Shown here one piece after another: positions 26,442 to 33,566 of a stretch of DNA of 64,000 nt. The DNA is from Paracoccus yeei ATCC BAA-599 (GTDB lineage Bacteria; Pseudomonadota; Alphaproteobacteria; Rhodobacterales; Rhodobacteraceae), in contig NZ_JHWH01000001.1 in the NCBI RefSeq assembly GCF_000622145.1, forward strand, positions 347,678 through 411,677, read 5' to 3'. The position numbers and the translations under genes are program-made. The notes under the pieces are model-generated. The model had not been told where the DNA came from. It saw only the letters and a list, made by a program, of their open reading frames with translations, and ran no database searches. Position 1 is the first letter of the stretch; every line of letters starts with the position of its first letter.

Positions 26442-28676
26442 ATGCGCGCCCATTCGACCCTGACCCGCCGCCTGCTGGCCTCGACCGTTCCGGCGGCGCT
26501 GCTTCTCAGCCTGGGGGCCCAGCCCGCGCGCACCGATCCGATGATCGGCACCGTGATGAACAGCTATGGCCTGCCCGGCGCCGTGGACACCCCCACCGCC
26601 GAGATGCTGCCCGATGCAACCCTGGGCGCCACGCTGAGCTACTCCGACCTGGCGCGGCGCAACACGCTGGTCTTTCAGGTCCTGCCCCGGCTGACCGTGG
26701 CGCTGCGCTATAGCCGGTTCGACATCCGACCGGATTCGGACGGGGTGCTGACGTCGGACGAACGGCGCGGCTATGTCTGGGACCGCAGCTTCGACCTGCG
26801 CTATCAGATCCTGGACGAGGCCGAGTCCGGCTGGCGGCCTGCGGTGGCCATCGGCTTGCAGGACTTCATGGGGACCGGCTTTTACAGCAGCGAATACATC
26901 GTCGCGACCAAGACCATCACGCCGCGCCTGCGCGTCAGCGCCGGTCTGGGCTGGGGCCGGATGGCCAGTTCCGGCGGCATCGGCAGCCCCTTTGGCGACC
27001 GCGAGCCGCCCGACACGGGCGAAGGCGGCAAGCCCAATGTCGATCAATGGTTCCGGGGCGAGGCCGCGCCCTTCGTCAGCGCCACCTGGCAGGCGACCGA
27101 CAAGCTGGCACTCTCGGCCGAATATTCCGGCGACGACTACAGCTGCGAGACCGGCAATGCCAATGAATGCCGCCGTGCCGTCTGGCTGGACGACAAGGAC
27201 GAACTGAAGAACCACATCAATCTGGGCGTCTCGTACAAGTTCGGCGAGAACTATGAGCTGGGCGCCTTCGTGCTGGGCGGCCAGCATTTCGGCCTGCAGT
27301 TCAGCGTCGCCATGGATCCGCGGCAGTCTCCGTTCCCGTCGGGGCTGGAGAAGGCGCCGGCGCCGGTCCGGCCGCGCCCGGCGCCCGCCGCCGATCCCGA
27401 CGGCTGGTCGGGGGCCTGGTCGGCCGATCCGACCGCGCAGCCCGCGATCCAGAAGGCGCTGGGCGACGCGCTGGCCAAGGAAGGCCAGATGCTGGAATCC
27501 ATGGCGCTGGACGCGAACCGGGCCGAGGTGCGCATCCGCAACAACCGCTATATCCAGCAGGCCGAGGCCGTGGGGCGCACCGCGCGGCTGATGACCCGCG
27601 CGCTGCCGCCTTCGGTCGAGACCTTCGTCATCACATCGTCGGAGGACGGCCTGCCGACCTCGTCGGTCACGCTGCGCCGGTCGGATGTCGAACGGCTGGA
27701 AAACAGCGAGGCGGGCCGGATCGCCAGCGTCGCCGTGGTCAGCGACGCCGATCCGCGGCCCGGCAATCTGGTGCGGGCGCCAGGCGAGTTTCCGCGCTTC
27801 CGTTGGGCGCTGAAGCCCTATGTCTCGACCTCGCTTTTCGACCCGGACGAGCCGTTCCGCTATGAACTGGGCGCCGAGGCGGTGGCGGAATACGAAATGA
27901 CTCCGGGCCTGGTCCTGGCCGGATCGGTGCGCCAGCGCGTGCTGGGCACCACCAAGCAGGAAGGGCCGGGTGGCATGGACCCGGACGAATACGAGGATCT
28001 GGATACCGATTATGACGAGAACGGCGTGCCGCGCGTGCGTTCGGACAGCCGGATGTACTCGGGCAACAAGAGCCCGACCATCCCCCGCCTGACGCTCAGC
28101 TATTACGCCAAGCCGGTGGAGGCGGTCTATACGCGGCTGACGGTCGGCCTGATCGAGCGCGCTTATGCGGGTGTCAGCGCCGAGGCGCTGTGGTATCCGA
28201 CCAATTCGCAGCTTGCCCTGGGCGCCGAGATCAACCGTGTGCGCAAGCGCGACTTCCGCGACGCCTTCGGCCTGCGAGATTACGAGGTCACCACCGGCCA
28301 TCTCTCGGCCTATTACGAGTTCCAGAACGGCATCGCCGCGCAGTTGGACGTCGGGCAGTACCTAGCCGGCGACAAGGGCGCGACCCTGACCGTGTCGCGC
28401 CAGTTCGCCAACGGCTGGCGGGTCGGCGCCTGGGTGACCAAGACCGACATGAGCGAAGAGGATTTCGGCGAGGGCTCGTTTGACAAGGGCGTCAGCCTGT
28501 CGATCCCGCTGGGTTGGGGCACCGGCGATCCGTCCTTGCGCCGTGTCGGCGGCGACATCCGGTCGCTGTCGCGCGATGGCGGCGCGCGCCTGCGCGTGGA
28601 TGGCCGGCTTTACGACAAGGTCCGGGAAAGCCAGTCGGGCCAGCTTTACCAAGGTTGGGGGAGGTTCTGGCGATGA
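26442..28676 (+). CDS. yjbH: YjbH-family outer membrane protein
   Basis: 744 residues with an N-terminal signal peptide (cleavage after about residue 31). The beta-rich body has many alternating aromatic strands, and the YjbH (GfcD-like) pattern begins SYGLPGAVDTPTAEMLPDATL. The C-terminus ends in ...YQGWGRFWR, with aromatic residues typical of outer-membrane beta-barrels. E. coli yjbEFGH is linked to exopolysaccharide production. The stop overlaps the yjbF ATG (ATGA). No YjbG homologue is present here. Confidence 0.85.
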   Translation: MRAHSTLTRRLLASTVPAALLLSLGAQPARTDPMIGTVMNSYGLPGAVDTPTAEMLPDATLGATLSYSDLARRNTLVFQVLPRLTVALRYSRFDIRPDSDGVLTSDERRGYVWDRSFDLRYQILDEAESGWRPAVAIGLQDFMGTGFYSSEYIVATKTITPRLRVSAGLGWGRMASSGGIGSPFGDREPPDTGEGGKPNVDQWFRGEAAPFVSATWQATDKLALSAEYSGDDYSCETGNANECRRAVWLDDKDELKNHINLGVSYKFGENYELGAFVLGGQHFGLQFSVAMDPRQSPFPSGLEKAPAPVRPRPAPAADPDGWSGAWSADPTAQPAIQKALGDALAKEGQMLESMALDANRAEVRIRNNRYIQQAEAVGRTARLMTRALPPSVETFVITSSEDGLPTSSVTLRRSDVERLENSEAGRIASVAVVSDADPRPGNLVRAPGEFPRFRWALKPYVSTSLFDPDEPFRYELGAEAVAEYEMTPGLVLAGSVRQRVLGTTKQEGPGGMDPDEYEDLDTDYDENGVPRVRSDSRMYSGNKSPTIPRLTLSYYAKPVEAVYTRLTVGLIERAYAGVSAEALWYPTNSQLALGAEINRVRKRDFRDAFGLRDYEVTTGHLSAYYEFQNGIAAQLDVGQYLAGDKGATLTVSRQFANGWRVGAWVTKTDMSEEDFGEGSFDKGVSLSIPLGWGTGDPSLRRVGGDIRSLSRDGGARLRVDGRLYDKVRESQSGQLYQGWGRFWR

Positions 28677-29329
28677 TCGGAACAATGATGCGCTTTTCGA
28701 TCGGCGCCACTGCGCTGGCCCTGCTGGCCGCCTGCGGCAACATGGGGGGCAGCGGCGACTCGATCGCGGGCAAGCTGGCTCAGGCGGCGCGCCAGAGCGT
28801 CGATGCGCGCAAGGCCGGTGCCCAGCCCGCCCAACCTGCCGACCCCGCGCAGATGGCGGCGACGGCGCTGCGCGTGAACTCTGGGCCGTTGATCCTGGTC
28901 GGGCTGGAAAGCAGCGGCACGACGCAGGTCATGGCGATGACCGGCCAGAATGCCGGCCAGCGCACCTATATGACGCCGAACGAACAGGCGCTGATCCTGC
29001 GCGACGGCATGCTGGCGGGCACACGCGGCCTGGGCCACGACCTTTCCGTGGCCGAGGCAGAGCAGTCCGTGGCGCTGATCCAGGCTGGCCGGAGCGGCCA
29101 GGCGCGCCGAGTGATGCGCTATTGGACCGGCGACGGGCTTGAGCGCCCGCTGAGGCTGGACTGCCAGATCGGGGCCGGCCCCAAGCCCGGCGTCATGCTG
29201 GAAAGCTGCGTAAACGGCCCCCTGAAGTTCCAGAACAACTATCTGGTCCAAGGCGGGCGCATCACCGTGTCGCGCCAGTGGATCGGGCCGAACCTGGGCT
29301 ATGTGACCATCCAGGAACTGCGCCCCTGA
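28673..29329 (+). CDS. yjbF: YjbF-family lipoprotein
   Basis: 218 residues. The lipobox LALLAAC gives lipidated Cys18 counting from the ATG at 28673; an ATG four codons later is possible. The region from RVNSGPLILVGLESSGTT to ISRQ/VSRQWIGPNLGYVTIQEL matches the YjbF/GfcB pattern. It is coupled to yjbH by a 4-base overlap, with GGGGGAGG upstream. Expected role: exopolysaccharide-related envelope function, as inferred for E. coli homologues. Confidence 0.82.
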   Translation: MIGTMMRFSIGATALALLAACGNMGGSGDSIAGKLAQAARQSVDARKAGAQPAQPADPAQMAATALRVNSGPLILVGLESSGTTQVMAMTGQNAGQRTYMTPNEQALILRDGMLAGTRGLGHDLSVAEAEQSVALIQAGRSGQARRVMRYWTGDGLERPLRLDCQIGAGPKPGVMLESCVNGPLKFQNNYLVQGGRITVSRQWIGPNLGYVTIQELRP

Positions 29330-29350
29330 CAGAGGGCGCCAGGACTGCAG

Positions 29351-29377
29351 AAAGGCCCGCAACGATGCGGGCCTTTT
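29351..29377 (+). terminator. Intrinsic terminator of the yjb operon
   Basis: An 11-bp perfect stem AAAGGCCCGCA/TGCGGGCCTTT with loop ACGA and a short T-run, 21 bases after the yjbF stop. Confidence 0.85.
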
Positions 29378-29446
29378 CCGTTCCGCCAAGCGAAGGGCGT
29401 CAGTTAAAGGCGCCAAGCTGGCTAGACGGTGCCCCCTTGAATGCGA

Positions 29447-29472
29447 AAGGGCTGGCCCGTGGGCCAGCCCTT
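29447..29472 (-). terminator. Terminator of the small poly-Asp protein gene
   Basis: AAGGGCTGGCC/GGCCAGCCCTT arms with a 4-base loop, then TTTCG in the minus direction, 26 bases after the stop at 29499. Confidence 0.75.
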
Positions 29473-29498
29473 CCTTGCCGAAGCTTCCTGGTGGAAGA

Positions 29499-29717
29499 TC
29501 ACTCGGTCGAATCGTCGTCGTCGTCGTCATCCGAAGCGACGGCAGCGATGACGCCCAGCAGCAGCAGAGCCGGAACGACGAGGCCAGCGTTCGACGAAGC
29601 GGGCTTCTCGTCGACAACGACGGGCTCGACGTCCACGACGGGGGCAACGTAGCCACCGGCGAGAGCGGAGGAGGCCGTCAGGCCCATTGCCAGGGCGAAG
29701 GTAGCGAATTTGGTCAT
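29499..29717 (-). CDS. Small secreted protein with poly-Asp C-terminus
   Basis: 72 residues. The signal peptide (MTKFATFALAMGLTASSALA) is cleaved before GGYVAPVV; an acidic Val/Pro stretch follows, then one hydrophobic segment (AGLVVPALLLLGVIAAVA), then DDDDDDDSTE. The ATG at 29717 sits 7 bases from GGAG and is preferred over the ATG at 29723. Proteins of this design are common in Rhodobacterales and are sometimes annotated as ferrochelatase, which this cannot be. Its place next to yjbHF suggests a YjbE-like role, unproven. Confidence 0.75.
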   Translation of the reverse strand: MTKFATFALAMGLTASSALAGGYVAPVVDVEPVVVDEKPASSNAGLVVPALLLLGVIAAVASDDDDDDDSTE

Positions 29718-29922
29718 GATCATGCTCCGTTCAGTACTTTGAAGGCTGCCGTTTCCAGCAGCATCGTTGAGACAGTCGCATAAAGCCAATGACTTGGAAA
29801 GCGGTCTTGAAAGCGGCTTTGGCGTTGGCGAGCGCGACTGTTGCATATTCGCCAACACGTTTAACGATAGGCGAGATGCCGCCCGCACACCAGCCCGTTT
29901 CGGCAGTCCCCTGCCCCGCCGA

Positions 29923-30714
29923 TCACCCTTTCGCGCGCTGGTAAAACCCTAAGGATATTGCATAAAATACCGCCGAGATCGCCACGATGGACGGTCCGGC
30001 CGGCGTGTCGAAATGCAGGCTGGCCCAAAGCCCGCCCAGGACGGCCATCGCTCCGATCAGGGTGGCGGAACCCGCCATCTGCTCGGGCGTTCTGCTGAAT
30101 CCCCGCGCCGCCGCGGCGGGAATGATCAGCAGCGCGGAAATCAGCAGTGCCCCGACCATTCGAATCGCGATTGCGACGACGATCGCCAGGGCAATGGACA
30201 AAATGAACCGCTCGCGGCGCGGGTCGATGCCCGAGGCGAGCGCCAGTTCCTCGTTCACCGAGGCGGTGACCAGCCGCTGCCAGCGCCAGGCCAGAAGCCC
30301 CAGGACCAGCGCAGCCCCGCCCCAGATCCAGGCCAGGTCGGCCCGCGTCACCGCCAGGATGTCGCCGAACAGATAGCTGTCCAGGCTGGCGCGCAGCGTC
30401 GGGATGAAGCTGGCCGCCAGCAGGCCGAAGGCCAGCGCGGAATGGGCGATCACGCCCAGCACCGTATCGACCGCCTGCCCCCGCCCGCTGAGCGCGGCGA
30501 CGATCAGCGCCACGGCGATCGCCACCACCAGCGTGCCAAGGTAATAGGGCAGCGCAAAGGCAAAGCTCAGCGACACGCCCAGGATCGCCGCATGGGCGGT
30601 CGAATCGCCGAAATAGGCCATGCGCCGCCACACCACGAAGGAGCCCAGCGTTCCCGTCGCCAGGACCAGCCCAAGCCCCGCAAGGACCGCGCGGGTCAGG
30701 AAATCGTCAAGCAT
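29923..30714 (-). CDS. znuB: Zinc ABC transporter permease ZnuB
   Basis: Inner-membrane permease for Zn2+ import. 263 residues with about eight hydrophobic segments and the ABC-3 family pattern, for example VVWRRMAYFGDSTAHAAILGV. The ATG at 30714 (MLDDFL) has GAGG upstream and lies 7 bases after the znuC stop; an upstream in-frame extension lacks support. Last gene of the zur-znuC-znuB operon. Confidence 0.95.
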   Translation of the reverse strand: MLDDFLTRAVLAGLGLVLATGTLGSFVVWRRMAYFGDSTAHAAILGVSLSFAFALPYYLGTLVVAIAVALIVAALSGRGQAVDTVLGVIAHSALAFGLLAASFIPTLRASLDSYLFGDILAVTRADLAWIWGGAALVLGLLAWRWQRLVTASVNEELALASGIDPRRERFILSIALAIVVAIAIRMVGALLISALLIIPAAAARGFSRTPEQMAGSATLIGAMAVLGGLWASLHFDTPAGPSIVAISAVFYAISLGFYQRAKG

Positions 30715-30721
30715 CGGTGCC

Positions 30722-31501
30722 TCAGTGATGATGGTGATGGTCGTGGCCGCAGTCCGGGCCGTGGACATGATCCGTCACATGGTCGTGGTCGTGATCGTGG
30801 TGATGGCGGTAAAGCGCCAGCGTGCCCTGCGAGTCCGCGCCAAAGAGGGCACGATAGGCCGGGGCCGCGCTGACCACCTGGGGCGTGCCCTCGCAACAGA
30901 CATGGCCGTTCAGGCAGACCACCCGGTCGGAGGCGCGCATGACCACCAGCAGGTCGTGGCTGACCATCAGGACGGCGGCGCCGGTTTCGGCGCGCACCTC
31001 CTCGATCAGCTTGTAGAAGGCGACGATGCCGGGCTGGTCCAGCCCCTGCGTCGGCTCGTCCAGCACCAGCAGCTGGGGGTGGTTCAGCAGCGCCCGGGCC
31101 AGCAGGACGCGCTGGAACTGCCCGCCCGACAGCGACACGATCTGGCGCCCCTCAAGCCCCGGAACGCCCGTCCATTCCAGCACGGCGGCGGCCTGGGCGT
31201 CGGTGACGCGGATCGGCAGCGACAGGAAGCGGCGCACGGTCATGGGCATGGCGCGTTCGATATGGACGCGCTGGGGGACATAGCCGATGCGCAGGCCGCG
31301 CAGCCGTTCGACCCGGCCGCTGGCCAGCGCCACCTGCCCCAGCATCGCCCGCACCAGCGTCGACTTGCCCGAGCCGTTGGGGCCCACGACCGTCACGATC
31401 TCGGCCGGGTCGATGTGCATGTCCACATGCGACAGCACCGGCAGGTCGGCGCCCGGATGGCTGACGGTCAGGTCCGTCGCCCGGATCAGGGCGGTGGTCA
31501 T
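30722..31501 (-). CDS. znuC: Zinc ABC transporter ATPase ZnuC
   Basis: Energises ZnuAB. 259 residues: Walker A GPNGSGKST, signature LSGGQFQRV, Walker B LLVLDEPTQ and the switch His in MVSHD. The C-terminal 28 residues are His/Asp-rich (RHHHDHDHDH ... HDHHHHH) with one Cys, a probable zinc-binding sensor tail. The ATG overlaps the zur stop (ATGA). Confidence 0.96.
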   Translation of the reverse strand: MTTALIRATDLTVSHPGADLPVLSHVDMHIDPAEIVTVVGPNGSGKSTLVRAMLGQVALASGRVERLRGLRIGYVPQRVHIERAMPMTVRRFLSLPIRVTDAQAAAVLEWTGVPGLEGRQIVSLSGGQFQRVLLARALLNHPQLLVLDEPTQGLDQPGIVAFYKLIEEVRAETGAAVLMVSHDLLVVMRASDRVVCLNGHVCCEGTPQVVSAAPAYRALFGADSQGTLALYRHHHDHDHDHVTDHVHGPDCGHDHHHHH

Positions 31502-32001
31502 GCCGCGTCGCCCGCGCAGCGGCTGCACAGCCCCAGCAGTTCCACCGTGCGGCGTTCCGGGGCAAAGCCGTTCGCGGCGCAAAGCCCGGCCAATGCCTCG
31601 CGCAGTTCGGGGCTTTCGGCCTCGGCCACGGTTTCGCATTGCCGGCAGATCAGGAAGGCCGGCGAATGGTCGCGCTGGTCCGAGACGCAGGCCGCATAGG
31701 CGTTCAGCCGCCGCACCCGATGCGCCAGCCCCTGTTCGACCAGGAAATCCAGCGCGCGATAGGCGACGGGGGGTTGCTTGCCGTAGCCCTCGGCGGACAG
31801 CCGTTCCAGCACGTCATAGGCCCCCAGCGCGCGGTGCGATTCCAGCAGGATCTCCAGCACGCGGCGGCGCACCGGGGTCAGGCGGACGCCTTCGGCGCGG
31901 GCCTGCTCCTCGGCCCGGCGCAGCACGGTCTCAGAGCAATGGGCGTGGTCATGGGCGTGGAACGGGTCGGGTGCCGCGCCGTTGGGGGAATCGGGGCTCA
32001 T
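31498..32001 (-). CDS. zur: Zinc uptake regulator Zur (Fur family)
   Basis: Zn-dependent repressor of zinc uptake. 167 residues: an N-terminal His cluster (FHAHDHAHC), a winged helix (about 35-95) and a dimerisation domain with two Cys pairs, CRQC and CSRC, for structural zinc. No ribosome site lies before the ATG. A -10-like TAGTAT is so close that the mRNA may be leaderless. It is transcribed divergently from znuA across a 86-base gap holding two Zur-like boxes, implying autoregulation. Confidence 0.95.
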   Translation of the reverse strand: MSPDSPNGAAPDPFHAHDHAHCSETVLRRAEEQARAEGVRLTPVRRRVLEILLESHRALGAYDVLERLSAEGYGKQPPVAYRALDFLVEQGLAHRVRRLNAYAACVSDQRDHSPAFLICRQCETVAEAESPELREALAGLCAANGFAPERRTVELLGLCSRCAGDAA

Positions 32002-32018
32002 ATGTTATACTATCACAT
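32002..32018. promoter_or_regulatory. Zur-like operator 1
   Basis: ATGTTATACTATCACAT is an imperfect palindrome close to the ATGTTATA-n-TATAACAT pattern of Fur/Zur-family sites. It touches the zur start codon. Confidence 0.65.
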
Positions 32019-32030
32019 TTTTCTTGACGG

Positions 32031-32045
32031 GTTACGATATAACAT
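32031..32045. promoter_or_regulatory. Zur-like operator 2
   Basis: GTTACGATATAACAT is an imperfect palindrome (GTTA...TAAC). It sits on the znuA side, between a TTGACG -35 candidate (32024-32029) and an AT-rich -10 candidate near 32045, where a repressor would block znuA. Confidence 0.65.
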
Positions 32046-32087
32046 AAATAACCGGAGCGTTTCCGCAATAGCATTGGCCTTCGCTTC

Positions 32088-33068
32088 ATGTCCCATCTTC
32101 GTCTTTTGCCGCCCGCCCTTGCCGCGCTTGCGCTGTCGGCCCTGCCCGCCCTGGCGGCCCCGCCCCGGATCGTGACCGACACCGCCGTCACCGGCGCGCT
32201 GGTGGCGCAGGTCATGGGGGACCTTGGCGCGCCCGAGGTTCTGACCGAGGCGGGCGCCGACCCGCATCACTATCAACTGCGCCCCAGCCAGGCGCGCAAG
32301 CTGCAGGACGCGGACCTGCTGGTCTGGGTCGGGCCCGAACTGACCCCCTGGCTGCAATCCCCCGCCGAAGGGCTGGCGCGCGGCACCGCGCTGGCGCTGC
32401 TGGCCCTGCCCGAGACGCAGCGCCAGTCCTATGCCGCCGAGGGTGGGCATGACGCGCACGCGCATGATGACCACGGGCACGAGGAGCATGACCATGACCA
32501 TGACCATGAGGGCCACGGCCACGACCATGAGGGCCACGACCATACCGGAACCGACCCCCACGCCTGGCTCGACCCGGAAAACGGCCGGGCATGGCTGACG
32601 GCCATTGCCGAGGCCCTAGCCCGGCACGACCCCGAGAATGCCCAGACCTATCGCGCCAACGCCGCGGCCGGCGCGCAGGCGCTTGCCGCGCTTGAGCAGG
32701 AGTTGCAGGCGCAGTTGCAGCCGGCGCAGGGCAAGACCTTCGTGGTCTTTCACGACGCCTACGGCTATTTCACCGGGCACTTCGGCCTGAACCCGGCGAT
32801 TGCGGTCAGTCTGGGGGACGCGGCGGCGCCATCGGCTGCCCGGCTGAGCGAGGTGCAGGACCGCATCCGCGATTCGCATGCCACCTGCGCCTTTCCCGAG
32901 GCGAACCACGATCCGAAGCTGTTGCAGGTCGCGGTCGAAGGCACCGGCGCACGCCTGGGCGCGGCGCTTGATCCCGAAGGCACCCGGCTGCCGCCCGGCG
33001 CGGGGCTCTATGCCCAGGTGCTGCGCGGGATCGGCACGGCCCTGGCGGATTGCCTGACCGCGCCATAG
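32088..33068 (+). CDS. znuA: Zinc ABC transporter substrate-binding protein ZnuA
   Basis: Periplasmic Zn2+ binder. 326 residues with a signal peptide (about 1-24). Metal ligands fit His61 (DPHHYQL), His158 (DPHAWLDP) and His222 (FHDAYGYF). A His/Asp/Glu-rich loop at 120-152 is typical of ZnuA and separates it from Mn-binding relatives. No clear ribosome site precedes the ATG. Divergent from zur-znuC-znuB. Confidence 0.96.
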   Translation: MSHLRLLPPALAALALSALPALAAPPRIVTDTAVTGALVAQVMGDLGAPEVLTEAGADPHHYQLRPSQARKLQDADLLVWVGPELTPWLQSPAEGLARGTALALLALPETQRQSYAAEGGHDAHAHDDHGHEEHDHDHDHEGHGHDHEGHDHTGTDPHAWLDPENGRAWLTAIAEALARHDPENAQTYRANAAAGAQALAALEQELQAQLQPAQGKTFVVFHDAYGYFTGHFGLNPAIAVSLGDAAAPSAARLSEVQDRIRDSHATCAFPEANHDPKLLQVAVEGTGARLGAALDPEGTRLPPGAGLYAQVLRGIGTALADCLTAP

Positions 33069-33193
33069 ATCCCGACGCCCCCTCCGGCGGGCGGGATGGG
33101 CGGGTGCCGCAAGCGGCATCCGCCTTTTTCACGTCTTCCGTTCAGGCCGCACGCTCCAAGGCGCTGAAAAAGGACGAAAAGCCTCTTTCTAAT

Positions 33194-33207
33194 AATACCC
33201 GAGTATT
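33194..33207. promoter_or_regulatory. Palindrome AATAC-CCGA-GTATT upstream of hemP
   Basis: 5-bp perfect arms in an AT-rich island just before the TTGACA of the hemP promoter. Possible iron-responsive operator; the regulator is unknown. Confidence 0.4.
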
Positions 33208-33212
33208 TTTCT

Positions 33213-33241
33213 TTGACATCGCGAAAACAAGCTGGCAGATT
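33213..33241 (+). promoter_or_regulatory. Candidate hemP promoter
   Basis: A consensus TTGACA (33213-33218), a 17-base spacer and CAGATT (33236-33241), about 38 bases before the hemP start. Confidence 0.5.
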
Positions 33242-33278
33242 GTCTCTACCGCGACAGAACACCAACAAGGACATGGAC

Positions 33279-33455
33279 ATGACCGCGACCCGCCCCGCAG
33301 AATTTGCCCGCCCCGGCGTGACCGCTCTTCAGCGCCTGCCCGAACACGACGCCGAGGTGCTGACCGCCGGCGGCAACCAGGCCCTGATCGTTCTGGGCGA
33401 TCAGGTCTATAACCTGCGCATCACCCGCGCGGGCAAGCTGATCCTGACGAAGTAA
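33279..33455 (+). CDS. hemP: Hemin uptake protein HemP
   Basis: 58 residues. The C-terminal half, AGGNQALIVLGDQVYNLRIT then RAGKLILTK, is the HemP family signature. In several bacteria HemP supports expression or function of heme uptake genes. AAGGA lies 7 bases before the ATG at 33279; an ATG at 33273 is too close. It stands alone between znuA and a bidirectional terminator, with no heme receptor nearby. Confidence 0.85.
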   Translation: MTATRPAEFARPGVTALQRLPEHDAEVLTAGGNQALIVLGDQVYNLRITRAGKLILTK

Positions 33456-33513
33456 GCCTTTCCTGCTTCTCCTCCCCCTTCTCTCTCTCGACGGGACGAC
33501 AGCCTTTCCCGAC

Positions 33514-33552
33514 GAAAAAAGGGCGCGGCCTCCCCCCGCGCCCTTTTCCTTT
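33514..33552. terminator. Bidirectional terminator, hemP / pseudouridine synthase
   Basis: GGGCGCGG/CCGCGCCC stem flanked by an A6 run on the left and T4-CC-T4 on the right, between convergent genes. Confidence 0.85.
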
Positions 33553-33566
33553 TCGTTGGTCCGGGA

